Source: Ypsolopha sequella (lineage: Eukaryota > Arthropoda > Insecta > Lepidoptera > Ypsolophidae). Taken from it: a DNA stretch of 64,000 bases. The notes under the pieces were generated by a model. It was not told the DNA's origin. It saw only the letters and a program-made list of their open reading frames with translations, and did no database searches. Below are positions 8,887 to 19,849 of this stretch, one piece after another. The stretch is from the NCBI GenBank assembly GCA_934047225.1, contig OW204010.1, forward strand, positions 2,632,794-2,696,793, written 5' to 3'. Position numbers and translations under genes: made by a program. How positions within the stretch are numbered: the first letter of the stretch is position 1; each line of letters opens with the position of its first letter.

Positions 8887-10387
8887 TTTTGATCCTTCGA
8901 ACCGTTACTGAACCAGCCCCCGTAGATTTTTACAGTCCATTTTCACCCGGTTACATATTTTGGCCCCCTCCCCGGCCCTTTTTCCGGCAAAAAATATTTT
9001 GTGGTCTCGAATACCTATTTCGGGTAGGTAATTACTGCGTCCGCGCCGCCTAGAACATTCCATTTATCTGTATAGAACCGGCCCCCCTCGCCCCCGGCAC
9101 AGAATAAACTCACTTTCATCCCGTTTATTATTATTATTCAGCTCAGATAATATAATTATATCCTTTTGGATCACCCATTTTGTTTAAACAAATAACAAAA
9201 TTTTATAGACCCGGTGCCGGGTATTAATTTGACACCTTATCTTGTGTTCTGGAATTGGTTATCCATTCAGCCCAATTGTTTGTTACAGTCCACTATATTT
9301 CTTTATTAAACCCCCCCCGTCACTCCCAGGGATTAATTATCAGCCCTTATAAACCCCATACGTAAAATTAATTAAACTCAAAGTCAGCATTTTGCTCAAC
9401 ACTGTTAGGTACCATTTTTTACATGTAACTCCCGACCCAATCTTTTCAAATGTTCTCGAAGTGATTCAACTCTGCTCGTAAATAGTTCACATTTTAAGTT
9501 TCATAACGTGTTACAAGTTTTGTATCGCCCGAAAAGTTGTAAATCTACCCACTGTCAAAGATAGTTTTCGTATCTTGCGAGATATTTTTTGGTGCGAGTA
9601 TAAATTTACTTTTGTTTTGTGCACATACGTATACATACGTTATTACGTTACGTATTACCAAAGCTTGGTTTGCAAAATTGGATTGTCCACTCATTTAGAA
9701 CCGATTTCGGCCAGGTAAATACATTCGTTGTTATGTTTACGCACTCAAAGAAGTAGGTAGATATTTTGTTCTATAAATATAATTTATCACGACTCTGCTC
9801 TTAAAAGGTTGCAGTTGTTTTTGTTGTAAATGTACTATCGTGTAAGCAAGAACTAACGCGTATTGTCGGCACATGATTTCAAGGCAAATAACAAAAAAGT
9901 GAACAGTGCATACATAGCTGTTTGTATTTTTACAAGTGTTGTTTAAATTAGTGAACAAGTTTAGCCCTTTTCGATATTTTGTGTTACGGTAATCTCGTGT
10001 CGCAGTAATAGATTGCCGGACAGTTTTTTCGTGTTATTGCCTGCTCTTTAACCGGGTGCATATAGCACAAATATAGTAAAACATTTTTTTTTTCTTCTCG
10101 TCTTTGCTCTTATTGTTTATGGTACACATAAAGGGGGTTCCACGTTGGTTTATCAGCTCATATACAGGTTGTTTAAAAAAAAAAAATTTTTTTTTTCTCT
10201 GTCGTGTTTATTTAAGAGTTCCGTGTTCCGTTTAAACATAGTCATTGTTACTTCATCCGCGCAAGTATCTCAGCTCTATTCATCTATCTCATCAATTATT
10301 TCAGTTGTACGCTAGCTCTTATAGTTCAGCTCAAACTCGTTGCGTATTTTATCTTAGTAAACAACCATCTAGTTTAACAAGATTAAG

Positions 10388-11578
10388 ATGCCTTCGAAAT
10401 CACAAGCCGCGATTTTTCGTGAAGCCATAAAGGCGATAGTTCTGTTAAAGGAGATTGGTGCGGCGGTCGAGGCTGGTGACAGAAAAACATATTCTGTGGC
10501 GGACTTCACCGCTCGTTATGCAAACATACAACACGTTAAAGCTAAGTTAGAGGACGTATATTATGAAATCCTTGACGATGAGGATTTGTCCGACGAAACT
10601 GAGGCAACCTACACGAAAAATTTTCAGTCGGCACTTAGCGACTATGATGCTATCCTAGTGGCATTCGAAAAATTGAAAGAAAAATCAGCTCTTCCGGACA
10701 AGACGCAACCCCTCAGCTCAGGTACACCCGTTGGTGTTCTACCAAAAATACCTATTCCGGAGTTTCACTCGAACGTGGAAGAATGGCCCTCGTTTATTGC
10801 CGTTTTTAGGAGCCTCATCAGTGAGATGGCTACAGTCTCGGATGCTGTCAAGCTGCATTATTTGTTAGGCGCCCTAAAGGGTGAGGCACATGAAATGGTG
10901 AAACACCTCTACCCTACCAACGAGAATTATCCCATAGCCATGGAAATTCTCACCAAGCGTTACGACAATCGTCGCGTACTCATTGACCGATTTGTGGACA
11001 TCATCATGAACCTTCCGCACAACCACATGCGCTCGGATATCCGCACATCGTTTTTAATTCCGCTTATCTCAGCGCAAAGCGCTCTCCGCAACCTTGATCT
11101 GCCCATGAAGGATTCTGACTATGTTTTCGTGTCCATGGTGGTGCGAAAACTACAAGGCGAGCTCCGCACTCTTTTCGAGCGGAAGTACGGATCTCGCGCA
11201 ACTCTGCCCACGCTCAAGAACCTCATTGAGTTTTTGGAAGAGCACGCACGCTGCAAGGAGAATGAGTCGTCGTCCCTTGCGTCACAGGACGCTCCTTCTT
11301 CAGCACGGCTCGGCCCGTCAGAAAGGCTCACTCAGCTCAATCAGCTGGTTCAGCCCACTCGAGGTACTCCACGTCAGCCCTATCAGGCTCATCAAGATTT
11401 CCGCCCCATGGCTCCTCGGCAGGACAATCGCTCCCCCCGTCCTATTCGTCAACCATTTTTGGCATTTGCGACAGCGCCAGTTTACTCGGCCCAAACATCC
11501 CTATCACACACTCGCCAACAAAATTATTCGGCTCAACCTTCTTCCCCTACTGGTGGTATGTGTCGGCGCAAATCGTGA
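10388..11578 (+). CDS. BEL-1 gag, N-terminal part
   Basis: 396 codons from ATG 10388. The Gag capsid-like domain common to BEL/Pao (DUF1759 type) spans about residues 120-290, with FHSNVEEWPSF, LHYLLGALKGEA and the tail FLEEHARCKE. The last residues change character as the frame enters the AT-rich insertion; the true Gag continues at about 12317 with its zinc knuckles. Gag would package element RNA in cytoplasmic particles. Confidence 0.88.
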   Translation: MPSKSQAAIFREAIKAIVLLKEIGAAVEAGDRKTYSVADFTARYANIQHVKAKLEDVYYEILDDEDLSDETEATYTKNFQSALSDYDAILVAFEKLKEKSALPDKTQPLSSGTPVGVLPKIPIPEFHSNVEEWPSFIAVFRSLISEMATVSDAVKLHYLLGALKGEAHEMVKHLYPTNENYPIAMEILTKRYDNRRVLIDRFVDIIMNLPHNHMRSDIRTSFLIPLISAQSALRNLDLPMKDSDYVFVSMVVRKLQGELRTLFERKYGSRATLPTLKNLIEFLEEHARCKENESSSLASQDAPSSARLGPSERLTQLNQLVQPTRGTPRQPYQAHQDFRPMAPRQDNRSPRPIRQPFLAFATAPVYSAQTSLSHTRQQNYSAQPSSPTGGMCRRKS

Positions 11579-12316
11579 GACATGGTACAGAATATAAACA
11601 ACGATGCAGGTGACAATAGTTTAATACTTCTAGTCGCAGAGAAAAATGTTACAATATCAGCGCGCCACCTCTGTTTTATATCACAAAGTCAATAAAGCTA
11701 TTCTCTTTATTTAATTATTTAAAATAATCACATTTACTAAAACCAATTACTGAAGTATTACTTTTGTAATTTAATAAAACAATTCGATATAGCAAAAACC
11801 TCAAAAAGCTTCATATTAATAAATTATATTTATTATCAGAAAGTGTTTTGATTAGTCGCATGTCGGACCAATATATTGAAATTCACATAGAATAAGAGTT
11901 ATGTGATTATTTTGCTTATAATCTATATAAAAACCATAATCATGCCAGATTACAAGATAAGAAACAATAATTACACACAAATTAATCGAATAAACACATT
12001 TTAGTAAATGGCGCGAAAGGAAGTTATCACTTATCATTATCACACAGCTGTCACAAGTCTAGGTCTATGCTACTTATTAAATTATAACTTATAAGAAAAT
12101 GACTGTTATCAATTTTACTAAAGATAAATAATAATTATGAATTAATTACAAACGAATTGCCCAAATATTACAGTGTTATAGAATTTTGCTAGTATTGACC
12201 ATAAACATTGCTTAACGCAAGCCAAGAACATTACATATTAATTCTATATGATAACTTTGAGGAAATAATCAATTATCTAACGTTTCTAAAATCATGAAAA
12301 TACTTATTGTCATCTT
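11579..12316. mobile_element. AT-rich insertion in BEL-1 gag, class unknown
   Basis: About 740 bp of AT-rich, non-coding DNA separate the Gag capsid part (ending near 11560) from the zinc-knuckle part (starting near 12317). The base composition is quite unlike the BEL-1 sequence on either side. It contains a poly(A) signal (aataaa near 11691). I could not find matching termini or a target duplication, so edges are approximate; a solo LTR or a degraded DNA element are both possible. Confidence 0.55.
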
Positions 12317-12736
12317 CGAGACAACAAGCGCCCACATATGCCATGCCCATACTGCAAGAATAGGGGACATAAGCTCATCGCCTGCCCACAATTTAATAAC
12401 CAACCGGTTCAAGGTCGGTGGGATTTTGTAAACTCACGCAACCGGTGCCGACGCTGTTTGGGTCCTCACTATGAGAACGAGTGCAGGTCTACACGGGCAT
12501 GCAAGGAGTGTGGGCGGACTGACCACCACACTTCACTGCATCGCCATGGGGCCATGTCTCCGACACGCTCATCTGCTCATTTGCTGCCTCCGTTTCTACG
12601 TGAGCAGCCCAGACAGCGCTCAGCGCATGAGCCTCAACACCATTCGGCACATGCTACACAGGCACACACGTCCCGTCCCAACCCACCCACTCAATCGCGA
12701 TCGCCAAGTAGGTCTCGGGTAGGTAGGCAACAGTGA
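12317..12736 (+). pseudogene. BEL-1 gag, zinc-knuckle part
   Basis: The frame carries CPYCKNRGHKLIAC (C-x2-C-x4-H-x4-C) and then the Cys/His series CRRCLGPHYENEC and CKECGRTDHHTSLH, the nucleic-acid-binding part of a BEL Gag. It is in the same frame as the gag start upstream but is detached from it by the insertion. It ends at a stop (12734-12736) before the protease. Confidence 0.85.
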
Positions 12737-12823
12737 CTACCTACAATAACAGAGCACTATGAAGGCGAGGACGACCAGCACTCAGCACACTCATCACATA
12801 CACACTCAGCTCATTTTCACTCC

Positions 12824-13210
12824 ATGACTTCAACTCCAACAGAGAATTCCTGTAACTCCGCACAACGTGTAGTGAACGTCACTAACACGCCAATTTTGTT
12901 GCCAACCGTCTCACTTAAAATAGCAGACGTACATGGTCAATTTCACTCAGCACGAGCCCTGTTAGACTGTGGAAGTATGCTGACTCTTTGTTCTCAGCGC
13001 ATGGCCAGAATTTTAAATTTACCATTAAAACATACATCTCTAAAAATCGCAGGAGTTGGAAATCAGCACACACAAAACTCAAAGGCATCAATCACAATTG
13101 TATGCCGACCTACACACCGTGACACACGTACGATCACGGCCACAGCCCATATTTTGATTATATTATTATCTCGCTCAGTTAACAGGTCACCCACCGATTC
13201 CTCTTGCTGA
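12824..13210 (+). pseudogene. BEL-1 aspartic protease region
   Basis: 128 codons containing LLDCGSMLTLCS, the Asp-x-Gly-Ser active-site turn of retropepsin-like proteases, here followed by a typical BEL context. The frame is lost near 13170; downstream, in another frame, the ILGSDVLGQVLDG segment that follows the protease in BEL pol is still readable at about 13235-13275. The region is therefore frameshifted. Confidence 0.8.
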
Positions 13211-13389
13211 TCGAGAATACCACACACCAGCTCCGGTTGATCTAATACTAGGGTCTGACGTTCTTGGTCAAGTGTTGGACGGAACCAAGGTTTCGCTCGG
13301 CCCTGGCAAGCCCATAGCCTTCGGCACGATATTCGATTTTACATTAATAGGACCTTTCGAAAGTTTACATACCTCACCCACGAATTAGG

Positions 13390-14156
13390 TCAATTCAGTT
13401 CACATTGTCGGCTCTCACACGGACTCAGAGCGTTCTACTCATGACATTCACAAAAGTCTTGAGAGGTTTTGGGAATCCGAGGAACCCCAAACCTACAAGC
13501 ATACCAGCCCATTAGAGGAACAGTGTGAGGACATTTTCCGCACCACAACTACTCGTGAACCATCAGGTCAATATATGGTTACACTGCCCTTTCTGCACAA
13601 CGCGCCGACATTAGGTTCCACTCATGCTATTGCGCTACGCAGGTTTCTCAATTTAGAGAAGAAGCTGCTAGCGAACCCGCTCTTCCGCTCGAAATACGTA
13701 GAGTTCATGTCAGATTACATAAAATTGGGACATATGTCGCCGTGTCACCCCAATAGCTTTGCTCATAAATCCCATTTCTATATCCCACATCATGGCATAT
13801 TTAAGCCAGGATCAGAAAAGTTACGCTGCGTCTTTGACGGAAGTTGTAAAAGCTCAAACGGCGTCAATTTAAATGATTGTCTTCATACAGGTCCAGCTCT
13901 TCAACAAGATATTGTTGACATTATCATGTCCTTCAGGATCCACTCACAAGTTTTCAGCACTGACATCCGAATGATGTTCAGAAATATCCTCATTCACCCA
14001 GAGCAAAGACCTTTTCAACTCATTCTCTGGCGGTCTTCACCCGACCAGCCCCTGCTCACGTATGCCCTTAATACCGTCACATATGGATTAAGGTCCAGCC
14101 CATACCATGCCATCCGCACTTTACTCCAATTGGCTGATGACGAAGGTCATCGCTAG
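13390..14156 (+). pseudogene. BEL-1 reverse transcriptase, N-terminal half
   Basis: An open frame (first ATG 13575) carries BEL RT blocks: LRCVFDGSCKS, GPALQQDIVDII, VFSTDIRMMFRNI (first catalytic Asp) and LTYALNTVTYGLRSSPYHA. It stops at 14156. The YVDD-type half follows in another frame from about 14180, so one indel separates the two halves. Confidence 0.88.
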
Positions 14157-14191
14157 CCCACGCTGCTCAGATCCTCCGCAAATCAATATTT

Positions 14192-16444
14192 GTGGACGAC
14201 ATTCTCTCAGGTGCAGATTCTGTGGAATCTGCTCAGTCGCTCCAAAACGATCTGATCGAGTTACTCGCCTTAGGTGGCTTCCAGCTCAGTAAATGGACCT
14301 CCAACTCGCCCCAGCTCCTTGAACGGTTCCCAGATGACCAGTGCGACATGCCCAAGGACTTTGACTTCAGTCCCGACTCTAATTCCATTAAGGTTCTGGG
14401 AATACAGTGGATTCCTCAAACTGATGAGTTCACTTATCGCATTTCTCTGCCCACTCATGCTCAAGTCACAAAGCGCTCCATTCTCAGTACAGTAGCGTCT
14501 CTCTATGACCCCAATGGCTGGGTTACTCCAGTCATCTTCCGCGCAAAGATTCTTCTGCAGAAGCTTTGGCTTCTGAAAATAGGATGGGATGAGCCTATCT
14601 CTGAAGAAGTCCACACAGAGTGGCAACACATTTCAGAGGATCTTCCTCAGCTCTCAAACCTCCGTTTACCTCGACACATTTGTAAGTATAAGCCCACGTC
14701 TACTTACTCACTCCACGGGTTCGCGGACGCATCAGAGGCTGGCTTTGGTGCCGTTATCTACCTTCATGAGCGCAATACCACTGGACATGTCAATGTACAC
14801 CTAATCATTGGCAAGTCCAAGGTCGCACCCATCAAGACTCGCCTCTCAATCCCGAAATTGGAGTTGTCAGCCGCGACTCTTTTATCTCAGCTCATGACTC
14901 GAGTGTCAGCCCAACTGTCAGCTCATATAGCCATTCAAACACACACATGCTGGTCAGATAGCACAATAGTGTTGGCATGGCTCAATACCCCACCTCACCG
15001 ATTACAGACTTTCGAGGCCAATCGAGTGGCTAAGATCACAGCTACTTCAACTAGCAATACGTGGAGGCATGTGCCCACGAACCTCAACCCTGCTGACTGT
15101 GCAAGCAGAGGCATGTCTGCCCAGTCTCTCTCACTTCATGACCTTTGGTGGTCACCCAGTTGGCTCAAAGAACCTACCTGCACTTGGCCCAAGATGCCAC
15201 CCGCTCTAGGCCATCATGCTCTCCCAGGCCTTAAGCCCAAAAAGGTACCAGCACACATAGCAGTCCCAGATATCGATCTGGACTTGCTCACTCGCTACAG
15301 CTCACTTGACAAGCTCGTCGGAGTGACGGCTTGTATTCAAAGGTTCATATTCAATTGTCGGCACAGCCCAGATGCACGGCGCTCTGGTCCGTTAACAGCT
15401 AATGAACGCAGGGACGCTCTGTTGCACTGGGTCCGCTCTGTTCAGCACAATGAGTTTGCTGAAGACATTAATCGTATCCAGACTGATAAAGTTTGTCCCG
15501 TTCGGCTCCAGCGCCTCTCGCCCTTCATAAAGGACGGCCTCTTGAGAGTCAGTGGTCGTCTCTCTCACGCGTCAATTAGGTATGACGCTCAACACCCACT
15601 CATTCTACCCAGCTCAAGTCCGCTCGTAGATCTCATCATAGACCAATATCACAAAATACACTGCCACCCTGGAGCTGACACATTACACGCCATATTACGC
15701 CAGCAGTACTGGATTCTGTCCGCTCGTCGTATTATTAGACACCGCGTGTTTAAATGTATTAGATGTTTCCGGTGCCGCGCTCAGCCTAAGGCTCCGCTCA
15801 TGGCTGATCTTCCAGTAGACAGAGTTACCCCTCAGCCAGTTTTTAGTCACGTCACGACGGACTTTGCTGGCCACTTCTTCGTTAAATCCAGCACGTTGCG
15901 GAACGCGAAACTCATAAAGGCGTATTTTTGTATTTTTGTTTGCCTCGCAACAAAGGCGGTTCATTTGGAACCAGTCTCTGCACTCACAACGGAAGCGTTC
16001 TTTGCGGCATTGCAACGTTTTATCTCACGTCGCGGTACTCCAGTTCTCATTCGCTCAGACTGCGGCACAAACTATGTAGGTGCTAGAAATCAGCTCATTG
16101 AAGTTCAGAACTTCCTCAGGTCAAACAATGATGCAATCACTCACAAGCTCGCGAATCAGCACATAACTTGGTTACTGAACCCGCCTAAAGGGCCTTGGTT
16201 CGGCGCTCTGCACGAAATAAACGTAAAATCCACCAAGCAACTACTTTATCGCGTGATAGGTGAACAGCACCTCACTTTTGAGGAATTTTCTACCCTTTTG
16301 GCTCGAATTGAAGCTGTACTCAACTCAAGACCTCTCTGCCCAATTTTATCCGACCCTACGGACTTTGAACCTCTCACGGCTGGACATTTCATTATTGGTC
16401 ATCCGCTCACCGCTCTACCTGAGCAGTCTTTTGACGACAGACCC
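14192..16444 (+). pseudogene. BEL-1 RT C-terminal half, RNase H and integrase, interrupted
   Basis: Begins at the RT catalytic FVDDILSG (the first codon is GTG, not a real start). RNase H residues follow (GFADASEAGFGA, KLELSAATLL, CWSDSTIVLAWL). The integrase has an HCHPGADTLH ... CIRCFRC zinc finger, then DFAGHF, RSDCGTNYVG and the Glu in ALHEINVKS, completing the D,D,E set. At 16444 the frame is broken by the nested element's LTR, and pol resumes at 19504. Confidence 0.92.
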
Positions 16445-16965
16445 TGTTCACGCTATACCAGCGTGACGTCAGAATGATATGTGCATGACTAATATCGCGG
16501 CGCTGCGCTGGCGCCACCTGGCGACACAATGGACTCGCGTGCTGCCAACCCGCGGTTCACTCGCTCTCTTCGGCTCGACAAGCCTCCCAAGGCGCACGTC
16601 TGCGCACCGCGCGCGCTGGCGCCAACCCGCGCGTTGGCTCATTTGCTGTTGCGTCCGAACTCTCGAGAGAACGACACACGTGTATAAACATTCGTGCCGC
16701 CGATACAAACAATCTCGCGTATTCACCGTGTCTTGTGAACATATAAGTGCTGTGTAATACTTCAAGACATCCAGCTCATCACTGCCCAAAGTGCCAGCAT
16801 TAATCAGCTCAACGAGAGGAGACGACACGCGGCGCGTTTCGTCGGCTCACCGAAAACATCAAGAACAACATATAACACAGGTCAGTCAGTGCACCCACAT
16901 TGTTTCCACAATTCTCCTGTGTCAAATCCCATCCGCCCTGCAGTTTCTGTAATCCCGCGATTACA
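16445..16965 (+). repeat. 5' LTR of the nested BEL element
   Basis: 521 bp. Bases 16445-16797 are identical by eye to 18990-19342 of the 3' LTR; the remaining 168 bases are only loosely related to the 3' LTR's last 161. It ends gcgattaca and is followed by tggtccttcgg, the usual BEL primer-site position. Confidence 0.88.
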
Positions 16966-16967
16966 TT

Positions 16968-17215
16968 TTTTGGTCCTTCGGCCGGATCGAATTCTGGTCC
17001 TTACAGTCCATTTTTACATTTTTGGCCCTTCGAACCGTTAGAGCCAGCCCCTTTTCAGCCCCTACAGTCCATTTTCAATACAAGAAAAATTTTGGTCCGT
17101 CGAGCGGAAAATTTTTGGTTTATATCACCCCCCGCCTCCCCCCCGCCGGCCCGTAACTTTGTTTGAACCAGCCCCCGTCGATTTACTACAGTCCATTTTC
17201 ACCCGGTTACATATT
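16968..17215 (+). repeat. Leader with repeated primer-site-like motifs
   Basis: Three related motifs follow one another: tttttggtccttcggccgg (about 16967), tttttggcccttcgaaccg (about 17019) and ttttggtccgtcgagcgg (about 17089). They alternate with three copies of tacagtccatttt (about 17002, 17063 and 17187). Normally one primer-binding site directly after the LTR is used. Confidence 0.6.
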
Positions 17216-18050
17216 TTGCCCCCTTTCCCGGCAAAAAATTTTTTGTGGTTTCGAATACCTATCGCGGGTAGATAATTAGAACCGCCGCCTGGAACATTCC
17301 ATTTATCGGTTAGAACCGAGATATTTTTTCGGTGCGAGTATTTGCTTTATTTCGTGCACATACGTAAAACCCACGTATACATAAGTTATTACGTAACGAA
17401 CGTTTACGTTTACGAATTATTACGTTACCAAAGCTTGATCTGCATCATTTGATTGTCCGCTCATTTAGATCCGATTTCTGCCAGGTAAACACATTCTTTG
17501 TTTGTTTTCGCTCTCAAAGCAGTAGGTAGATATTTTATTCTATAAATAGAATTTTCGACGACTGATGTTGTTGTTGTAAAGGTACATTCGTGTAAACAAG
17601 AGCCAACGCGTATTGTCGGCACGTGATTTCAAGGCAAATAACATAAAAGTGAACAGGTTCATCAGCCCTTTTCGATATTTTTGTGTTGCGGTAATCTCAC
17701 GTCGCAGTAATATATTGCCGGACCGTTTATTTGTGTTATTGTCTGCTTTTTTTACCCGGGTATAGCACAAATATAGTAAACAATTTTTTTTTTTTTTCTC
17801 TTCTCATCTCTGATCTTGTTGTTTGTGGTACACATATAGGGTGTTCCAAGTTGGTGTATCGGCTCATATACAGGTTGTTTTTAAAAAAAAATTTTTTTTT
17901 CTCTGTCGTGTTTATTTTCCGTGTTCCGTTTGAACATAGTCTTTGTTTTTTTTTTTTTTTCGGCCCGCGCAAGTTACAAGCTATCCGCACGTTGGAGTTG
18001 GTAGCGCTCAAGTTTTTAATAACTCATTTTCACATATAGTCACACTCATC

Positions 18051-18302
18051 ACACATTCAATCAGCACATACACACTCAACTCATTTTCACTCACACATTC
18101 AATCAGCACATACACACTCAGCTCATTTTCACTCACACATTCAATCAGCACATATAGACACACTCAGCTCATTTTCACTCACACATTCACTCATCAGATA
18201 CACATTCAGCTCATTTTCACTCAATGAAACCAGCACTCAACGCACTCAGCACACTTATCACACACACACTCATCACATACACACTCATTTCATTTTCACT
18301 CA
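18051..18302. repeat. 42-46-bp tandem array in the nested element
   Basis: Units starting at 18051, 18093, 18135 and 18181 read acacattcaatcagcacat, then acactcagctcattttcactc. They degrade into shorter cac-rich pieces up to 18302. BEL-1 itself has about one unit at 12780-12822, so the array expanded after the two diverged. Confidence 0.85.
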
Positions 18303-19022
18303 ATGACTTCAACTCCAACAGAGAATTCTTGTAACCCCGCACAACGTGTAGTGAACGCCACTAACACACCAATTTTGTTGCCAACCGTATCACTTGAAAT
18401 AGCAGACGTACATTCACTCAATCACACTCAATTTCACTCAGCACGAGCCCTGTTAGGTTTTATCTCACGTCGCGGTACTCCAGTTCTCATTCGCTCAGAC
18501 TGCGGCACAAACAATGATGCAATCACTCACAAGCTCGCGAATCAGCACATAACTTGGTTCGGCGCTCTGCACGAAATAATACTCAACTCAAGACCCCTCT
18601 GCCCGATTTCATCCGACCCTACGGACTTTGAACCTCTCACGGCCGGACATTTCATTATTGGTCGTCCGCTCACCGCTCTACCTGAGCAGTCTTTTGACGA
18701 CAGACCCATATCTGCTCTTAAACGGTTTCAACTCATTCAAGCGCTCTCTCAGCGCTTTTGGACTATCTGGTCCAGATCCTACCTCCATACCCTGCAAACC
18801 CGCTCCAAATGGCTCTCCCCTTCTTCCCCTCCTCAAGTGGGTGAACTGGTCCTCATCAAAGAGGATGACCTGCCTCCGCTCCAATGGAAGCTGGGGAGAA
18901 TTCTCTGCACAATGCCTGGCAAGGATGGAGTGATCCAAGTTGTGGATCTGGACACAGCCCATGGAGCCGCAGCCCCGGCCCCCCCAGGATGTTCACGCTA
19001 TACCAGCGTGACGTCAGAATGA
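18303..19022 (+). CDS. Mini-pol ORF of the nested element (protease start joined to integrase pieces)
   Basis: 239 codons from an ATG equivalent to BEL-1 12824. The protein begins like the BEL-1 protease up to SARALL, then jumps to integrase FISRRGTPVLIRSDCGTN, then NDAITHKLANQHITW, then FGALHEI, then LNSRPLCPI, and continues through the BEL C-terminal domain (GELVLIKEDDLPPLQWKLGRI) into the LTR. Compared with BEL-1, at least four deletions are needed, and all keep the frame. The protease catalytic Asp and the first integrase Asp are gone, so neither enzyme can be active. It may be a chance survivor or an expressed structural or DNA-binding product. Confidence 0.75.
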   Translation: MTSTPTENSCNPAQRVVNATNTPILLPTVSLEIADVHSLNHTQFHSARALLGFISRRGTPVLIRSDCGTNNDAITHKLANQHITWFGALHEIILNSRPLCPISSDPTDFEPLTAGHFIIGRPLTALPEQSFDDRPISALKRFQLIQALSQRFWTIWSRSYLHTLQTRSKWLSPSSPPQVGELVLIKEDDLPPLQWKLGRILCTMPGKDGVIQVVDLDTAHGAAAPAPPGCSRYTSVTSE

Positions 19023-19503
19023 TATGTGCATGACTAATATCGCGGCGCTGCGCTGGCGCCACCTGGCGACACAATGGACTCGCGTGCTGCCAACCCGCGG
19101 TTCACTCGCTCTCTTCGGCTCGACAAGCCTCCCAAGGCGCACGTCTGCGCACCGCGCGCGCTGGCGCCAACCCGCGCGTTGGCTCATTTGCTGTTGCGTC
19201 CGAACTCTCGAGAGAACGACACACGTGTATAAACATTCGTGCCGCCGATACAAACAATCTCGCGTATTCACCGTGTCTTGTGAACATATAAGTGCTGTGT
19301 AATACTTCAAGACATCCAGCTCATCACTGCCCAAAGTGCCAGCTCAACTAGCCCAACAAGAAGGCTCAGCACGTCACCGCATCTCCCGTCGGCCCGTCCA
19401 CAGACATTCCAACAAAGGTCAGTTTACCCACAATCTTTTTCTTATCCTGTCTGCTCTCCCACTCAAATTCCATCAGCCCTGCATCCTGTAGCCAGCGGCT
19501 ACA
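18990..19503 (+). repeat. 3' LTR of the nested BEL element
   Basis: 514 bp, starting TGTTCACGCTATACC and ending gcggctaca. The first 353 bases equal the 5' LTR; the last 161 differ from it. Directly before it is a C-rich tract (cagccccggcccccccagga) rather than a purine tract. Confidence 0.88.
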
Positions 19504-19849
19504 GACCCATATCTGCTCTTAAACGCTTTCAACTCATTCAAGCGCTCTCTCAGCGCTTTTGGACTCTATGGTCCAGATCCTACCTCCATACCCTGCAAAC
19601 CCGCTCCAAATGGCTCTCCTCTTCTTCCCCTCCTCAAGTGGGTGAACTGGTCCTCATCAAAGAGGATGACCTGCCTCCGCTCCAATGGAAGTTGGGGAGA
19701 ATTCTCCGCACGATACCTGGCAAGGATGGAGTGATCCGAGTTGTGGATCTGGACACAGCCCATGGAAATCTGCGACGACCTGTGTTCAAGCTAGCCAGGC
19801 TGCCGGTGGACTCAGCTCAAGAGGAGTCGCAGCCCCGGCCCCCCCAGGA
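19504..19849 (+). pseudogene. BEL-1 pol C-terminal tail
   Basis: This continues the pol interrupted at 16444. It encodes the BEL C-terminal region (RFWTLWSRSYLHTLQ, GELVLIKEDDLPPLQWKLGRI, PGKDGVIRVVDL, RRPVFKLARLPVDS). The same segment stands in the nested element at 18700-18989, nearly identical. The C-rich tract cagccccggcccccccagga closes the region before the 3' LTR. Confidence 0.88.

Larger units (their letters stand above)
16445..19503 (+). mobile_element. Nested BEL-type element BEL-1n, non-autonomous
   Basis: LTR-like ends at 16445-16965 and 18990-19503 both start TGTTCACGCTATACC, and the element is flanked by the 5-bp duplication gaccc (16440-16444 and 19504-19508), splitting BEL-1 integrase. 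The inside repeats BEL-1 leader sequence, a 42-bp tandem array and a strongly shortened pol. It lacks gag, RT and RNase H, so it would need enzymes in trans. Confidence 0.9.

Noticed and set aside
16479..16757. 92-codon ORF, repeated at 19024-19302
   Set aside because: It lies in LTR sequence, which explains the identical repetition; overlapping frames are open on both strands because the LTR is GC-rich.
17731..18039. 102-codon ORF in the nested BEL leader
   Set aside because: Phe/Leu-rich product of T runs; the corresponding BEL-1 leader has no such frame.
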